This document shows, one piece after another, positions 21,748 to 35,918 of a stretch of 64,000 nucleotides of DNA (its first letter is position 1; every line of letters starts with the position of its first letter). Source of the DNA: Paratrimastix pyriformis (Eukaryota; Preaxostyla; Paratrimastigidae); contig JAPMOS010000018.1 in the NCBI GenBank assembly GCA_027972325.1, positions 62,001-126,000 of the forward strand. The letters are read 5' to 3'. A program made the position numbers and the translations under genes. The notes beneath the pieces are model-generated. The model was not told where the DNA came from. It saw nothing but the letters and a program-made list of their open reading frames with translations, and did no database searches.

Positions 21748-23932
21748 GGGAGGCGGGCCGGACCGAGGCCGTCGGAGGTGGTCATGTAGGGGATGACGAC
21801 GGCCGGGTCGGCGGGGTTCTCCTTCATGCGGGCGAGCAGCTCGCGGGGGGCCATCTGCAGCAGGCAAGGGCTCAGCTCGGCCTGGACCCGGTCCACCGAG
21901 CGGAACAGGTGGCCCCCCGTGCGGCCCAGCCGGACGACGGCCAGCCGGCGGACCCGGGCCGACTCGGCCAGCTGCTGGTGGCCCTCGGCACTGGTGAACA
22001 TCCACTCGTGCTCGCGCCCCTGGGGCACCAGGAAGACCGCGCACAGGGCCGGGGCTGGGCGCCCCGGGGCAGGTAGGGCGGCTCGACGTCGAGGATGCTC
22101 ACCGTGTAGCGGGCGAGGCCGGCAGGGCCCCCCGGGGCAGCAGGGCCCCCTGGAAGGGCCCCCGGGGCAGCTCGGTGACCAGGCAGTCGGTCGCCATCGA
22201 CCAGAGGGCCACCTCGACCGGCTCCGTCCCGGGCCGGATGCGCTCCAGCCGCGACCGCAGCCCCACCTGCCACTGCGCCACCCCACACAGACGCACGGGC
22301 AGCCACCCCGCCGCCCACCCCAAGGCACAAGACAGGACATCAGGCAGGGTTTTGGAGCGACCAGGGGGGCAGGGGGGGGCGGGGGGCACGGGGCAGGGGG
22401 GCACGGGGCAGGGGGCACGGGGGCAGGGGGCAGGGGGCAGGGGGGGCAGGGGGGGCAGGGGGGGCAGGGGGCAGGGGGGGGCAGGGGGGGCACGGGGGCA
22501 GGGGAGGGCAGGGAGGGCAGGGAGGGCAGGGGAGGGCACGGGGGCACGGGGGCACGGGGCACGGGGGCACGGGGGCACGGGGGCACGGGGGCACGGGGGC
22601 ACGGGGGCACGGGGGCACGGGGCACGGGGGCACGGGGGCACGGGGGCACGGGGGCACGGGGGCACGGGGGCACGGGGCACGGGGGCACGGGGGCACGGGG
22701 GCACGGGGGGGGATGATGTGGGGGCATGGAGGGGCCATGGGCCGGTGGGGGCATGGGCCGGTGGGGGCATGGGAGGCACGGGGGGCGCGGGCCTGGATGT
22801 CCATGACCCGGCAGAAGAGCCAGGCGGCCGAGTCGGTCTCGACGGCCGTCGGGTGGAGCAGGTCCTCCCCTGCCAGCCAGGCCTTGATGTAGGGGGCCCC
22901 CTCCTCGGGGGCCGGCAGGGCGGGGGCAGCGGCGGCCGGCTTGGTGGCCGCGAAGACGAAGACGGGCCGCTCGCTCTCGGGGGTCACGAAGAGGTGCACC
23001 TCCACCCGGTAGCCCGAGGCGGGCCCGAAGGAGGCCAGCAGGCGGCGCAGGATGTGCTCCTGCAGCAGCGACACGCACACGTAGTGGCCCCCCGGGCGCA
23101 GCACCCGCTGGACGTGGCCCAAGACGGCAGCCCCGCGGGCGTCGATCTGAGGCAGCCCCGCCCCCGTCCGATGGATGGGTGGGTGGGTGGGTGGTATGTG
23201 ATGTATGTGATATGGGATGGGGTGGATGGGATGGATGGGATGGGATGGATGGGATGTATGTGATATGGGATGGGATGGATGGGATGGGTGGGGTGGGTGG
23301 GGTGGGTGGGATGGATGGGATGGATGGGATGGATAGGGAGGGAGAGCAGTGACGGCATGGATGGGATGAGAGCGGCCGGCACGGGGACACAGGACCGGGA
23401 GGAGCGTCCCACATTTCCAAAGAGCCACGACCAGGGGTGCGCGACCGGGTGGTGGTGGGGTCGTGGCTGCGGGGCCTGGGCGGACCTGGGGCGTGTGCTC
23501 GCACATCAAGGCGTCCAGAGCGGCCTTGTCGATGACCGTGTGGAAGCTCTCGTCGGGAAACTGAAGATCGGTCATATCCATCAGGCGCCACTGCATCTCG
23601 GGGCGCGCCTGGGAATGCCGAGCCGTCATGTCGTGGATTACCGACTGAACGGGAGGAAAAATGTGTGGCCGCGGGCCGATCGATGCACAGACCTCCGAAA
23701 AGTCGATATTCGTAATATGGTGAATGCCTGAGTCGTACAAAAGGGCACTGAAATCACTGTTACCAGCACCCAGCGCCAAAACTTGGTCGTCAGGGATAAT
23801 TGGTGGCATGAAAGGTCTGATGTGCTGAAATTCGCCATACCATTCGAACCCCTTTTTGCGTTGAGCAAAAAACCTCTCCCAGTAGCTTTTCTCGCCAAAC
23901 TCGGCCGGTGACCGCGGAAGCAAGTGACTCAT
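18769..23932 (-). CDS. METTL13: eEF1A lysine and N-terminal methyltransferase (METTL13)
   Basis: Methylates eEF1A, with two Rossmann methyltransferase domains in one chain. ATG at 23932 gives [18 protein letters not shown], as in METTL13. Domain 1: [33 protein letters not shown] and [10 protein letters not shown]. An intron of 48 nt (23645-23692, GTCTGT...TTCAG) separates NIDFSE from SVIHDM; it is stop-free and a multiple of three. The middle region has [16 protein letters not shown] and a Lys-rich KKKKHKKKK linker, then LASAHQQAM. Domain 2: [17 protein letters not shown], the acidic residue [21 protein letters not shown] and FVEPAMV; the final exon ends in KKAARRRR and a TGA at 18769. At least twelve exons are needed. 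Every intron after the second carries its own tandem repeat. Exact junctions in the repeat-rich part are approximate, but the order matches METTL13 throughout. Confidence 0.93.
19526..19792. repeat. GGATGGAT/GGGC minisatellite in METTL13 intron
   Basis: About 265 bp of GGAT tetramers mixed with GGGCGGAT variants, between the exons for the [11 protein letters not shown] and the DADSKD blocks. Confidence 0.9.
20264..20337. repeat. 7-nt GGTCTGT repeat in METTL13 intron
   Basis: About ten perfect copies of GGTCTGT. The gene is on the other strand, so the GTCTG inside it is not in donor orientation. Confidence 0.9.
20760..20900. repeat. CCCAGC hexamer repeat in METTL13 intron
   Basis: About 23 copies of CCCAGC with three CCTAGC variants. 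The sense strand is G-rich (GCTGGG). Confidence 0.95.
21499..21599. repeat. GGGGC pentamer repeat in METTL13 intron
   Basis: About twenty copies of GGGGC. It is followed at once by two further different repeats in the same intron. Confidence 0.95.
21601..21661. repeat. GGTTG pentamer repeat in METTL13 intron
   Basis: Ten to eleven copies of TTGGG. Telomere-like in composition, but internal and directly beside the GGGGC array. Confidence 0.9.
21697..21745. repeat. 49-nt G run in METTL13 intron
   Basis: Uninterrupted run of 49 G, the longest homopolymer in the window. It is poly-C on the METTL13 sense strand. Confidence 0.95.
22370..22712. repeat. GGGGGCAC / GGGGGCAG minisatellite in METTL13 intron
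   Basis: About 340 bp of 7-9 nt units, GGGGGCAC and GGGGGCAG. It overlaps the intron before the [12 protein letters not shown] exon. Confidence 0.9.
23165..23340. repeat. GGATGGGATGG repeat in METTL13 intron
   Basis: Imperfect GGATGGGAT and GGTGGGT units between METTL13 exons at 23487 and 23146. Confidence 0.85.
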
Positions 23933-24479
23933 CGAGCTAGGACTCTGCCTCAAATGCCACAGAGATCTCCTCTCGGTTTGGACTCCTTCAGTTTTTCGAT
24001 CCAGAAGGAAGCCGAGAAATATACAAACGAACCAAAGAAAAAATAAAAAAAAAAAAAAAAAAAACCGACCAGAGAAGCAAAGGAGAAACCTGGCGAGTGA
24101 GTGCAAATAAATGGTCCCAAAATCGAACCGAGGGGACCGGAGGAGGTTGAGAGTCACAAAAAAGGGGGTGCGGGCGCATAGGGAGACACCCGAACGACAT
24201 GAGGAAGCAAAGCAGCGCTCACCCGAGGAGAAAAAGATACCAGAAGAAGAGGAATGGCCCCCCCATCAACGGACTGGCCTCCCAGGGGCATTTGGATTTT
24301 GAGAAGAAAGAGTGGGTGGGAGGCGAGAACATATGTAATCCGCAAATTCCTGTGTGAGGGGAGGTGGGAAATGGCGGGTGAGAAGCGAACCGCCGCCCCA
24401 GTTCCCACCGCCCCGCCACCACCACCACCACCACCACCAATACCGCAGCTACCGCAGCTAACGCAGCCACCCCGTTGCG
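23933..24479. other. Intergenic spacer with 20-nt A run
   Basis: AT-richer spacer upstream of METTL13. It has a 20-nt A run at 24045-24064 and a CCACCA stretch near 24416-24440. No supported exon, tRNA or other RNA gene was seen. Confidence 0.5.
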
Positions 24480-24902
24480 ATCAGGGAGGGCAGACCTCTA
24501 AGCTGACGCCCGTGAAGGGCTTGTCTCGGGCTGCTAGGAACTGGTCCACTTCTCGTGGGTCGAAGAGTGTCCCTCGTATACCGCGAAAAAGAACATGAAT
24601 TCTGTCCGGTGGGGAGACCAGTCCGTTTTCGGCAAACGAAAGAAAATCCCATTGGAGACTATCAAGTTCACGGACGAAAATTGTGATTGCGACTGTGCGG
24701 CAAAAGCAGACCTTTGTAGGAAGCAACATCGCCTCATAATTAGTTCGGAAATCTGGTAGAAATGCTCTTGCTGTATCTCGAGCTTGTCTTGCTTCGGGTA
24801 AAAGGAAGAAAGGAGGTTTTTGAGGTCCTTCATCGTGAATTGGCAAAAATGCATCTCCTTGTGGTGTGAGAGAACCTCTTCGGGCGTGAGGTAACCCTTC
24901 AC
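24480..24902 (-). CDS. Unidentified short gene or 3' exons
   Basis: Two exons fit in phase. Exon 1 contains GYLTPEEVLSHHKEMHFCQF and LEIQQEHFYQISELIMRRC. A GTCTGC donor and TTGATAG acceptor (53-nt intron, about 24671-24723) join it to LQWDFLSFAENGLVSPPDRI and RDKPFTGVSLEVCPP, ending in TGA at about 24481. Codon use and composition look genuine. The upstream boundary fits a splice acceptor (TCCTCACAG) near 24903, so an earlier exon may exist; otherwise the ATG inside HHKEMHF could be the start, giving about 105 residues. No domain was recognised. It lies just past the stop of the WD40 gene on the same strand and could be a separate small gene. Confidence 0.5.
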
Positions 24903-25127
24903 CTCTGTGAGGAAAACTCGTCAATAACTGGGCAAAATGGAAAAAAAACGCGCGAACCCGCCGAATCGAGGAAGTGAAAAAGATGGGTGAAGTCACGCGA
25001 CAGATTTCCGAACTACCAGCTGTCCCGAAACAGCAGAAAAAATGTGTGTGAACTACCTCCGGGATGGAATGATAAACGGGTCTCGACGCCGGACAGGGAT
25101 TAGACGGGTTCACTCCTGATTCATTGT
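24903..25127. other. Spacer between WD40 gene and unidentified gene
   Basis: AT-rich DNA downstream of the WD40 stop. It probably holds the promoter or first exon of the short minus-strand gene. Nothing was identified. Confidence 0.35.
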
Positions 25128-27117
25128 TTACGCCCATGCCTTCAAAGTTGTTCCCGCTCCAGAGAAGAGAGAATAATTTTCCCCTCCTCCTCTCCGGGCC
25201 AAGGCTTGGATGGGCGCGAGATGGCCGCTCAAAGTCGCGATGGGTTCCGGTTGCGTGATGTTCCAAATCTATTTCCGAGAAAAGGTTACATAGACGAAGA
25301 AGACACCAGACTTTGATGGTCTTGTCGTAACCAGCCGAGGCCAGGAGGTAGCCATCGTGGAATGGCACTAATGAGGTGACAAATCCCATGTGTCCGGCCA
25401 GAGTGTGCGTCTCGGGGGTGTTTTTCTCGGGGAGTTCCTCTGTCGGCACCTGGACTGGCGGTTGCAGGGCGAGCGTGGGCGCCTCTGAAGGAGGTGCGGG
25501 GGGCTCCGGTGCGGGCTCTTTTGTTGGTGGTGAGGGCGAGGGCGAGGGCGAGGGCGAGGGCGAGGGCGAGGAGTGTGACTCCTTCTCGTCGTCCTCCCTG
25601 TCGTGGTTGCTCGGGAGGTGGAAGGGCTGAAGATCCTCCGTCCAAAACTGCCAGAGCGAGCCGGGGACCCCGAGAAGAAGCTTATGGTGACGCAAGGGCC
25701 CAGGTCCTTGAGGCCCACCCAGTGCGGGTCCGGGCTGCGGACCTTGATCTTGTAGTCCCACCCGGTGGAGGCCAGCAGCAGATACTCGGACTCGCACTGG
25801 GGCCGGGCTGCCGACCCGCCACGCATCTTGGGCAGGCAGACGGTGGTCTGGATGGGCTGCAGCAGGTCCAGCGACTCGCCCGCCACGGGTTGGGCGAGGA
25901 CCGCCCCGCCGCCCCCCCGGGCCGAGGAGGCTGCCGCGGAGTGGGCCAGCTGGGGCTCGAAGACTCCCTCGCCCGTCTCCAGGTCGGGGCCCACCATCCA
26001 CACGATGCTGCTGATGAAGTCCTCGTGGGCGGGGGCGATCTCCCGCGCACAGGTCATCGTCCGGAAATCCCAGGTCTGGCCCCAGCCCATGGGAAACGCA
26101 CAGCGGCGTCAGTGCCGATCGGCGGAGAGGAGCACGAGCAAAGAAGAAACAGAGTTGAGCGCCTGGGGAAAAGGAGAGTGGGGGGTGGGAGGGAGGGAGG
26201 AGGAGGGGGACCTTGATGGCGCAGTCCCAGCCGGCACTTGTGACCCACTCGCCCGCCAGGGCTGCCGAATCTGTCGCCGCGGTTGTGGGGCCAGCCGCCG
26301 AGGGGCGGCGCGGGAAATGGGCCGGGTTGCTGAAGGGCGGCCCGCGGGGGCTGGCCAGGCTGCTGACGACGTCGGTGTGGCCGTGCAGGGTGCGCACGTG
26401 CATCTGGGTCCGCAGGTCCCACAGCTGTCCCGACACGCCCGGCGCGCACAGGCGTGTAGGCAGGAGGGCAGGGGCGCAGGGCAAAGGCGCGGAGAACGGA
26501 CACTCGAGTGACGACCCACTCCATCATAACCCGGGGAGGTAGCTGCAATGGGGGCTGTAGCGACCTTAACCGTGCGATCTGCCGAGCCGCTGATGAGGAA
26601 ATGTTCCGTCAACGTTAGGGCTGTCACGCGGCGTGTATGGCGCGCCTCCCCAGCCTGGTCGGCCGACCCAATGGTCTTCAAGACTTGCCCCCGCTGGACG
26701 TCCCAGATCTACCAGCCGCCAGATCATGCCACAGGGCAGTCAAGTGGGCTGGCAGACTTTGAGAGTCGAATCGGCAGAACCGCTGACCAAAAATCCTGCT
26801 GTTTGCGCAAGGCAGGTCACCCCGTCCGTATGTCCCATTAGAATCTCAAGAATCCGATAGTTGTGGAGATCAATGAGCTAGATCGTGGATATATTTGGTT
26901 AGAAGGGACACCGGCTATAAGAGACCCGAATGGCACCGCCAGAACAGCCAACAGCTGCTACATGATCCGACAAGACCAAAATACAGTTCACCGAAGAATC
27001 AGAAGGAAAATCTATTGATTCGTGGCATGCTAGCTGGTAGGACGCTTGTGCCTGTTTCTTGGGTTTTCGGCGAAAATCGTCTGCTGGAGGAGCGGGATAA
27101 GTTTTGATCGGTTGCAA
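25128..27117 (-). CDS. WD40 repeat protein
   Basis: A beta-propeller scaffold protein. Repeats in order: GAIRLIDLHNYRILEILMGH, FLVSGSADSTLK then IWDVQRGQVL (joined across a GTCTGC...GGTAG intron near 26720-26766), FLISGSADRTVK, a middle GC-rich section with DWDYKIKV-like blades, LLASAGYDKTIK joined to IWNITQPEPIATLSGH across the intron 25269-25311 (43 nt, GTCTGG...AATAG), and LFSGAGTTLKAWA before the TAA at 25128-25130. A coding Ser-Pro run (plus-strand GAGGGC hexamers, about 25531-25571) sits in a Pro-rich linker before the last blades. The start codon is not resolved; the first exon reaches at least 27060 with no in-frame ATG seen. Unlike most long genes here, GC falls again at its 3' end. 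The specific orthologue is unknown. Confidence 0.8.
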
Positions 27118-27182
27118 AGACAGCTTCGCCGAAGATAAATTTTATCGACACAGCCGAGTGACCGCCGGTGTTAGCGTTCCAG
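27118..27182. promoter_or_regulatory. Bidirectional spacer, WD40 / FAM133 genes
   Basis: Short divergent spacer of about 65 bp or more, depending on the unresolved WD40 start. It is AT-richer than the coding flanks. Confidence 0.35.
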
Positions 27183-28764
27183 ATGGGTCGTCATGGGTTT
27201 CAGCCCAGGGGCATGATTAACCCCATGGTGGCTTTCCGGCGCCCTGTCGGTCCACAACCAGACAAGATCAAGGATTTTTTAAACAGGCCCCGTCCGACTT
27301 GGGGTCTGCGCGTCGCACATTGTCTGTGGCCAATCCAACACATTGCGGGGTAGATCAAATCCATGATATCATCAAGAAGAAAGAGGAAAAACATATCCTG
27401 GAACACTATGAAGAGCAGTCCGACGCCTTCCGTGCCGAACTTGACCGGTCTGTGTCGATTGCACTTGTCAGCTGATTCTTCATTCTGCTAGGAATCGTGC
27501 CGATCGCCTCGACAACCCCAATCAAGGAAAAGCCAAGGAGGGAGGGAAGGAGGCGAAGAAGAAGCATCACCACAAGCACCACCACAAGCACCACAAGCAC
27601 CACCATCATAAGGAGGAGAGTTCCTCCTCCGCGGAGGAAGGAGAGAAGGATGAAAAGAAGACGGAAGACGAGGACGGAAGCGAAGGCTCGGGCTCGTCAT
27701 CAGAGGACGGCGAAGGCAAAGAAGGTCTGCCCTTTGCTCGTCGCCCGCGTCCGAGCTCGAGCTCGCCTCACCCCTACCTGGCGCCCGCGCCCTGCTCAGA
27801 GTCGGACGCTTCTGCTTCTGCCGCCTCGAGCGACGAGGAGGAGAAGAAGAAGAAACACCACAAGCACGGCAAGCACGGCAAGCACAAGAAGGAGCGCATG
27901 GCCAGCCCCATGCGGCTGTCGGCCTTCTTCGGGAAGGACGAGGAGGAGGACGCCCCCGAGGAGGAGCCCAAGCGGCCCCCAACCGCCACCCCACCGCCGC
28001 CGCCCCTGGTCCCGTCCCCGCCCTTCCAGGTGGCCACCGTCCCTCGGCCGATGCTCTCTCCCATGGCCCTGAGCAGCCCGTTCCCGACCCTCAGCACCTC
28101 AACCGCTGGGGCGGGGGCCGGGGGGTTGGGCATCCTCGCCCTGCCCGTCGCCACCCCACCGCCGCCCGCGGGCAGTAGTGCTCTCCCTGCCCCGTCGGGG
28201 ACCAACAGCAGTGGCCGGTCCAGCCGCTGGGATCGGCACAGCGAGAAGAGCCCCAGTAAGGAGAAGGAGCCCGCGGGGCCCGGCGAGAAGCGTGCCGACG
28301 AGGGGGCCGGCAAGGCCCCAGCAGGCGACGCGAAGGGGGACCCCGAGCCCCGCACGGAGAAGAAGGGCAGCCGCTCGCCCCCAAGCAGGGCCAAGAGCGA
28401 CCGGGACGATCACCACCGGGACAGCAGCAGCGGCGGCAGCGGCAGCAGCAAACACCGAAGCCGCAGTCGAGGGCGCAGCCACCACAGCCACGACGGGGGT
28501 CGCAGCCGGAGCCACGATCACCACAGTCACAGTCACCACAGCCGCAGTCACGACCACCGCAGCCGCAGCCGCAGCCGCAGCCGCAGCCACGGCCACGGCC
28601 ACGGCCACGGCCACGGCCGGGGGCACAGCCACCACAGCCGCAGCCACGACCGCCACGACCGGGGACACAGCCACGACCGCCACAGTCACAGCCACCGCAG
28701 CCACGACCGCGGGCACAGCCACGACCGAGGGCACAGCCACAGCCGGAGCCCGGAGAAGAGGTGA
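27183..28764 (+). CDS. FAM133: FAM133-family spliceosome-associated protein, His/Lys/Ser-rich
   Basis: ATG at 27183. The N-terminus MGRHGFQPRGMINPMVAFRR and the block IKDFLNRPRPTW match FAM133 (MGKRDNRVAYMNPIA..., YLNRPRPTWEEV). Four exons join in phase: 27183-27303, 27354-27447, 27492-27724 and 27800-28764; total 1413 nt, 470 residues. Introns are GTCTGC, GTCTGT and GTCTGC, 44-75 nt. After the conserved helix (IIKKKEEKHILEHYEEQ) the chain is low-complexity: His-Lys runs, acidic Ser runs, a Pro-rich centre, and an Arg/Ser/His-rich tail ending SPEKR before TGA. This is longer than animal FAM133 (about 250 residues) because of the central and SR-like parts. A nuclear-speckle or splicing role is inferred from the family and the RS-like tail. 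Confidence 0.85.
28445..28750 (+). repeat. Coding HSRSHS-type repeat in FAM133 tail
   Basis: Codon-level repeats of Ser, His, Arg, Asp and Gly make an SR/His-rich low-complexity domain. The GGCCAC triplet-pair array at 28585-28616 lies within it. Confidence 0.8.
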
Positions 28765-28891
28765 CGACCTCCCCAAACGCACCGTCCGGGACGAACCAGC
28801 TTTCTTTTTTGCGAGTCTTGTTGTATGTTTTTGCTTCGCACGAAAAGATGGCGGCCGGCAGTCGGCATGTGTGCCTTTGCGGGCCTGTCGC
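28765..28891. other. Convergent intergenic space
   Basis: Short spacer between the FAM133 and SDR stops. It contains a T-rich patch near 28800-28825 that could serve 3' processing on either strand. Confidence 0.35.
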
Positions 28892-30163
28892 TCAGTGGGC
28901 CCCGGCGGCAGCCTGGGGAACGCTGCCCGCTTGGGGGGCCTTCTGGGCGGCGAGCTTCTTCGCGTAGCGCTCCTGGGAGGCGATGATGCGGGCCCGGGTG
29001 CTGACCATCCAGCGGTGGGTCATCCGCAGCATACTGCCGAGGGGCATCGCCCAGAAGACCACCTCCAGCGCCCGGTGGACCCAGTAGGGCTGGGCCCTGC
29101 GCCCATCAGGGGATAACCAGCCCCGCGGGGTGAGATCCAACTTGCAGGCGGCTACAGGCAAGGGGCAGGCAAGGGGGGATGCAGGCAGGGGGATGCAGGC
29201 AGGGGGATGCAGGCAGGGGGATGCAGGCAGGATGCAGGCAGGGGGGGGGGGGGGGGGACACCGACCGGGGGGTGTAGCCGAGGTAGCGGAGCGCGTCGCG
29301 GGCCTCGCCCTGCGAGCTGCGGACCATGAAGGAAGCCTTCCGAAAGCCGCTCATGTTGGAGACGACGTAGAAGGGCCGGATGGTGAGCACATCGACCCCC
29401 GAGCCGCGCACCTCCTGCGAGAGGGCCGTCGCGAAGGCATCGATGAAGGCCTTGGTGGCCGAGTAGACGGCCATGGTTGGGCACGGGTACGAGCCCGTGT
29501 ACGAGCTCAGCATGACGATCCCGCCCCGCTTGTGCCGCAGCATGCCCGGCAGCACCAGCCGGGTGACGGCCACGGTCGCCTGGGTGTTGACAGCCAGCAT
29601 GTTGTCCACTTCGGCAACGTCCTGAAGATGGAACGGATCTGCGCACGAGCATCCGAAAGACGTCCACCAGATATTTCAATCGGATAATGGCTGACCGGGA
29701 AGCTTGGTATTCACGCCAACATTATTCACGAGCAAGCCGATGTCGCGCTCGCCAATGAAGTTGCGGAGTCCTTCGAGCCAACTCTCGCGGGGAAGAGAAA
29801 AATCGCAAATGTGAACATCAATCTAATTTCATAATAAAATGGGTCGGATATTCCTGAAGAACAGACGTTGGCGGATGGATTCCGTTTCTTGACTTCATTG
29901 ACCGTCTCAGAGATGGTACCCTCACTGCGGCCAACAAGCATGAGAGAAAATCCCTTGCGCGCCAGTTCCAAGGCGAAACCACGGCCAACTCCACTCCCGG
30001 CACCCGTGATTAGGGCCCATGCACCCATTTGGGCACCCCAGCGGGCGGGGTTCTTTGGTGGCCGCAAGAAGGCCTCCCATACAAATTTCAAGATGGTAAA
30101 AGCAATAAAAAGCAGCGTCACGCAACCAACTGCCGAGGCAAGCGAGGAACACGTCATGATCAT
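28892..30163 (-). CDS. HSD17B12: Very-long-chain 3-oxoacyl-CoA reductase-like SDR (HSD17B12/KAR type)
   Basis: A membrane-bound short-chain dehydrogenase expected to reduce 3-ketoacyl-CoA in ER fatty-acid elongation. ATG at 30163 (or 30157) opens a hydrophobic N-terminal segment (LASAVGCVTLLFIAFTILKF). The NADPH motif TGxxxGxG is TGAGSGVGRG. The intron near 29820-29868 (GTCTGT...ATTAG) joins PSANV to IDVHICDFSL. NNVGVN follows, then after an intron starting GTCAGC comes SSYTG with YSATK (Ser and Tyr-x3-Lys catalytic residues). IRPFYVVSNMSG precedes an intron (GTCGGT) holding a 14-nt repeat and a G run. The last exon ends at TGA 28892. Basic C-terminal residues (KKLAAQK) could be an ER-retention feature. 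Substrate is inferred from family resemblance only. Confidence 0.82.
29163..29257. repeat. 14-nt repeat plus 17-nt G run in SDR intron
   Basis: Units of GCAGGCAGGGGGAT repeat four to five times, followed by a G run at 29241-29257 (poly-C on the sense strand). Confidence 0.85.
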
Positions 30164-30403
30164 GCGAAAATACGGCTCCGGGGGCGAGGCACCTTTCCTG
30201 TCAAAGGGGATTTCGATGGCGAAGTGTTCCAACCGGGTTCTTGTGCGAGGTGCGAGTGCCATCTTTGAATATTCGTGCCCATACTTCCATTCACCGCCGA
30301 AATCCCGATCGTGACCCAATTTGAAATAAAGACAGCCAATGTTGCGGCAGTGGCCCTGGTGAGTCTCCTCATCCGATTCGCACAGTTTTTCGAAATTAGG
30401 AGC
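30164..30403. promoter_or_regulatory. Bidirectional spacer, SDR / CHK2-like genes
   Basis: About 240 bp of moderate-GC DNA between divergent ATGs. Presumed promoters of both genes; no element was identified. Confidence 0.4.
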
Positions 30404-35034
<4,631 letters not shown>

Positions 35035-35489
35035 GCTGCCCTCTTGCCCTCTTGCCCGCGGGTCTGCCCCCGCTGAGCCGAGCCCAATCCCAATCCCGAC
35101 CCCGGCCCTCCCCGCTCAGCAGCCCGGCCGCAGGCGCCCTGCCCTCGGATCTCTGAGCACCGGCGCGCAGTCGTGCGCCCGATTAGCCATTCGTATGTAC
35201 CTTAACTTGGACTTCCCCTCTTCTGCTCCCTCTTCTGCTCCCTCTTCTGCTCCCTCTTCTGCTCCCTCTTCTGCTCCCTCTTCTGCTCCCTCTTCTGCTC
35301 CCTCTTCTGCTCCCCCCGAGCGGCCTATAGCAGCGATTTGGTTCGCGTGCTGCGCCCCTCTGGAGCTCTCCTCTCCTCCGTTTCTTCCTCGTTGTTCTCC
35401 ATCAGGCGACCATTCGCAAGCCCGCTCGGGGGAGGGGGGGGGGGGGGGGGGGGGGGGGGTTGAGCGATGGGTGACCAGCGTGCCAATCC
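35035..35489. other. Convergent space with 12-nt repeat and 26-nt G run
   Basis: Lies between the FHA-kinase stop and the SH3BGRL-like stop. It contains eight copies of a CTCTTCTGCTCC unit (about 35218-35315) and a G run at 35434-35459. No coding exon is supported. Confidence 0.6.
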
Positions 35490-35918
35490 TTAAGAGCACT
35501 GCTGCTGGGCCGAAGCGCCTGCCGCGTCGGGCGTCTGCTTCTCCTCGGTTGGACAGAGCCGAGCCACCAAAAGACCCTCCTCATTCATATCGAAAATTTC
35601 ATCCCAGCTGCCCAAGGGTTCGTCGTCGACGAAAGCTTGAGGCAGCGGTGGCATTTCTACGAAGGGGTGAGCGACCAGAATGGATCGGGACAGACTCTCG
35701 ATGTGAAGAAGGTTCTTGAGAGTCATTTGGGCTTCCTTATTCCCGGCAACGTCAATGTTTTCATATGGAATCAGAAGGGCCTCAAGAAGTCTCACCAACT
35801 GAGAGCACGAGTACGCTGTGTGCTGACTAGGCACAATCAGATAAAATCGAGTGTTTCGTGCGACAGACTTGACGGAGAGACTGGTGGTGAAGATACGGAC
35901 GCGACGACGCGTTGCCAT
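35490..35918 (-). CDS. SH3BGRL: SH3BGRL-like thioredoxin-fold protein
   Basis: A small cytosolic protein of the SH3BGR family, glutaredoxin-like but without the active-site CxxC. ATG at 35918 opens MATRRRVRIFTTSLSVN. Exons 35918-35869, 35826-35696 and 35656-35490 join in phase to 115 residues, the family's usual length (about 114). The fold is visible as a first beta strand (VRIFTTS), a helix (YSCSQLVRLLEALL), IPYENIDV, and after the second intron MPPLPQAFVDDEPLGSWDEI, matching the conserved cis-proline strand PLPPQIF. Both introns (42 and 39 nt; GTCTGT...CCTAG and GTCTGT...CGTAG) are multiples of three without an in-frame stop, so unspliced mRNA would stay open. Function in protists is unknown. 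Confidence 0.82.
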   Translation of the reverse strand: MATRRRVRIFTTSLSVKSVARNTRFYLIVPSQHTAYSCSQLVRLLEALLIPYENIDVAGNKEAQMTLKNLLHIESLSRSILVAHPFVEMPPLPQAFVDDEPLGSWDEIFDMNEEGLLVARLCPTEEKQTPDAAGASAQQQCS

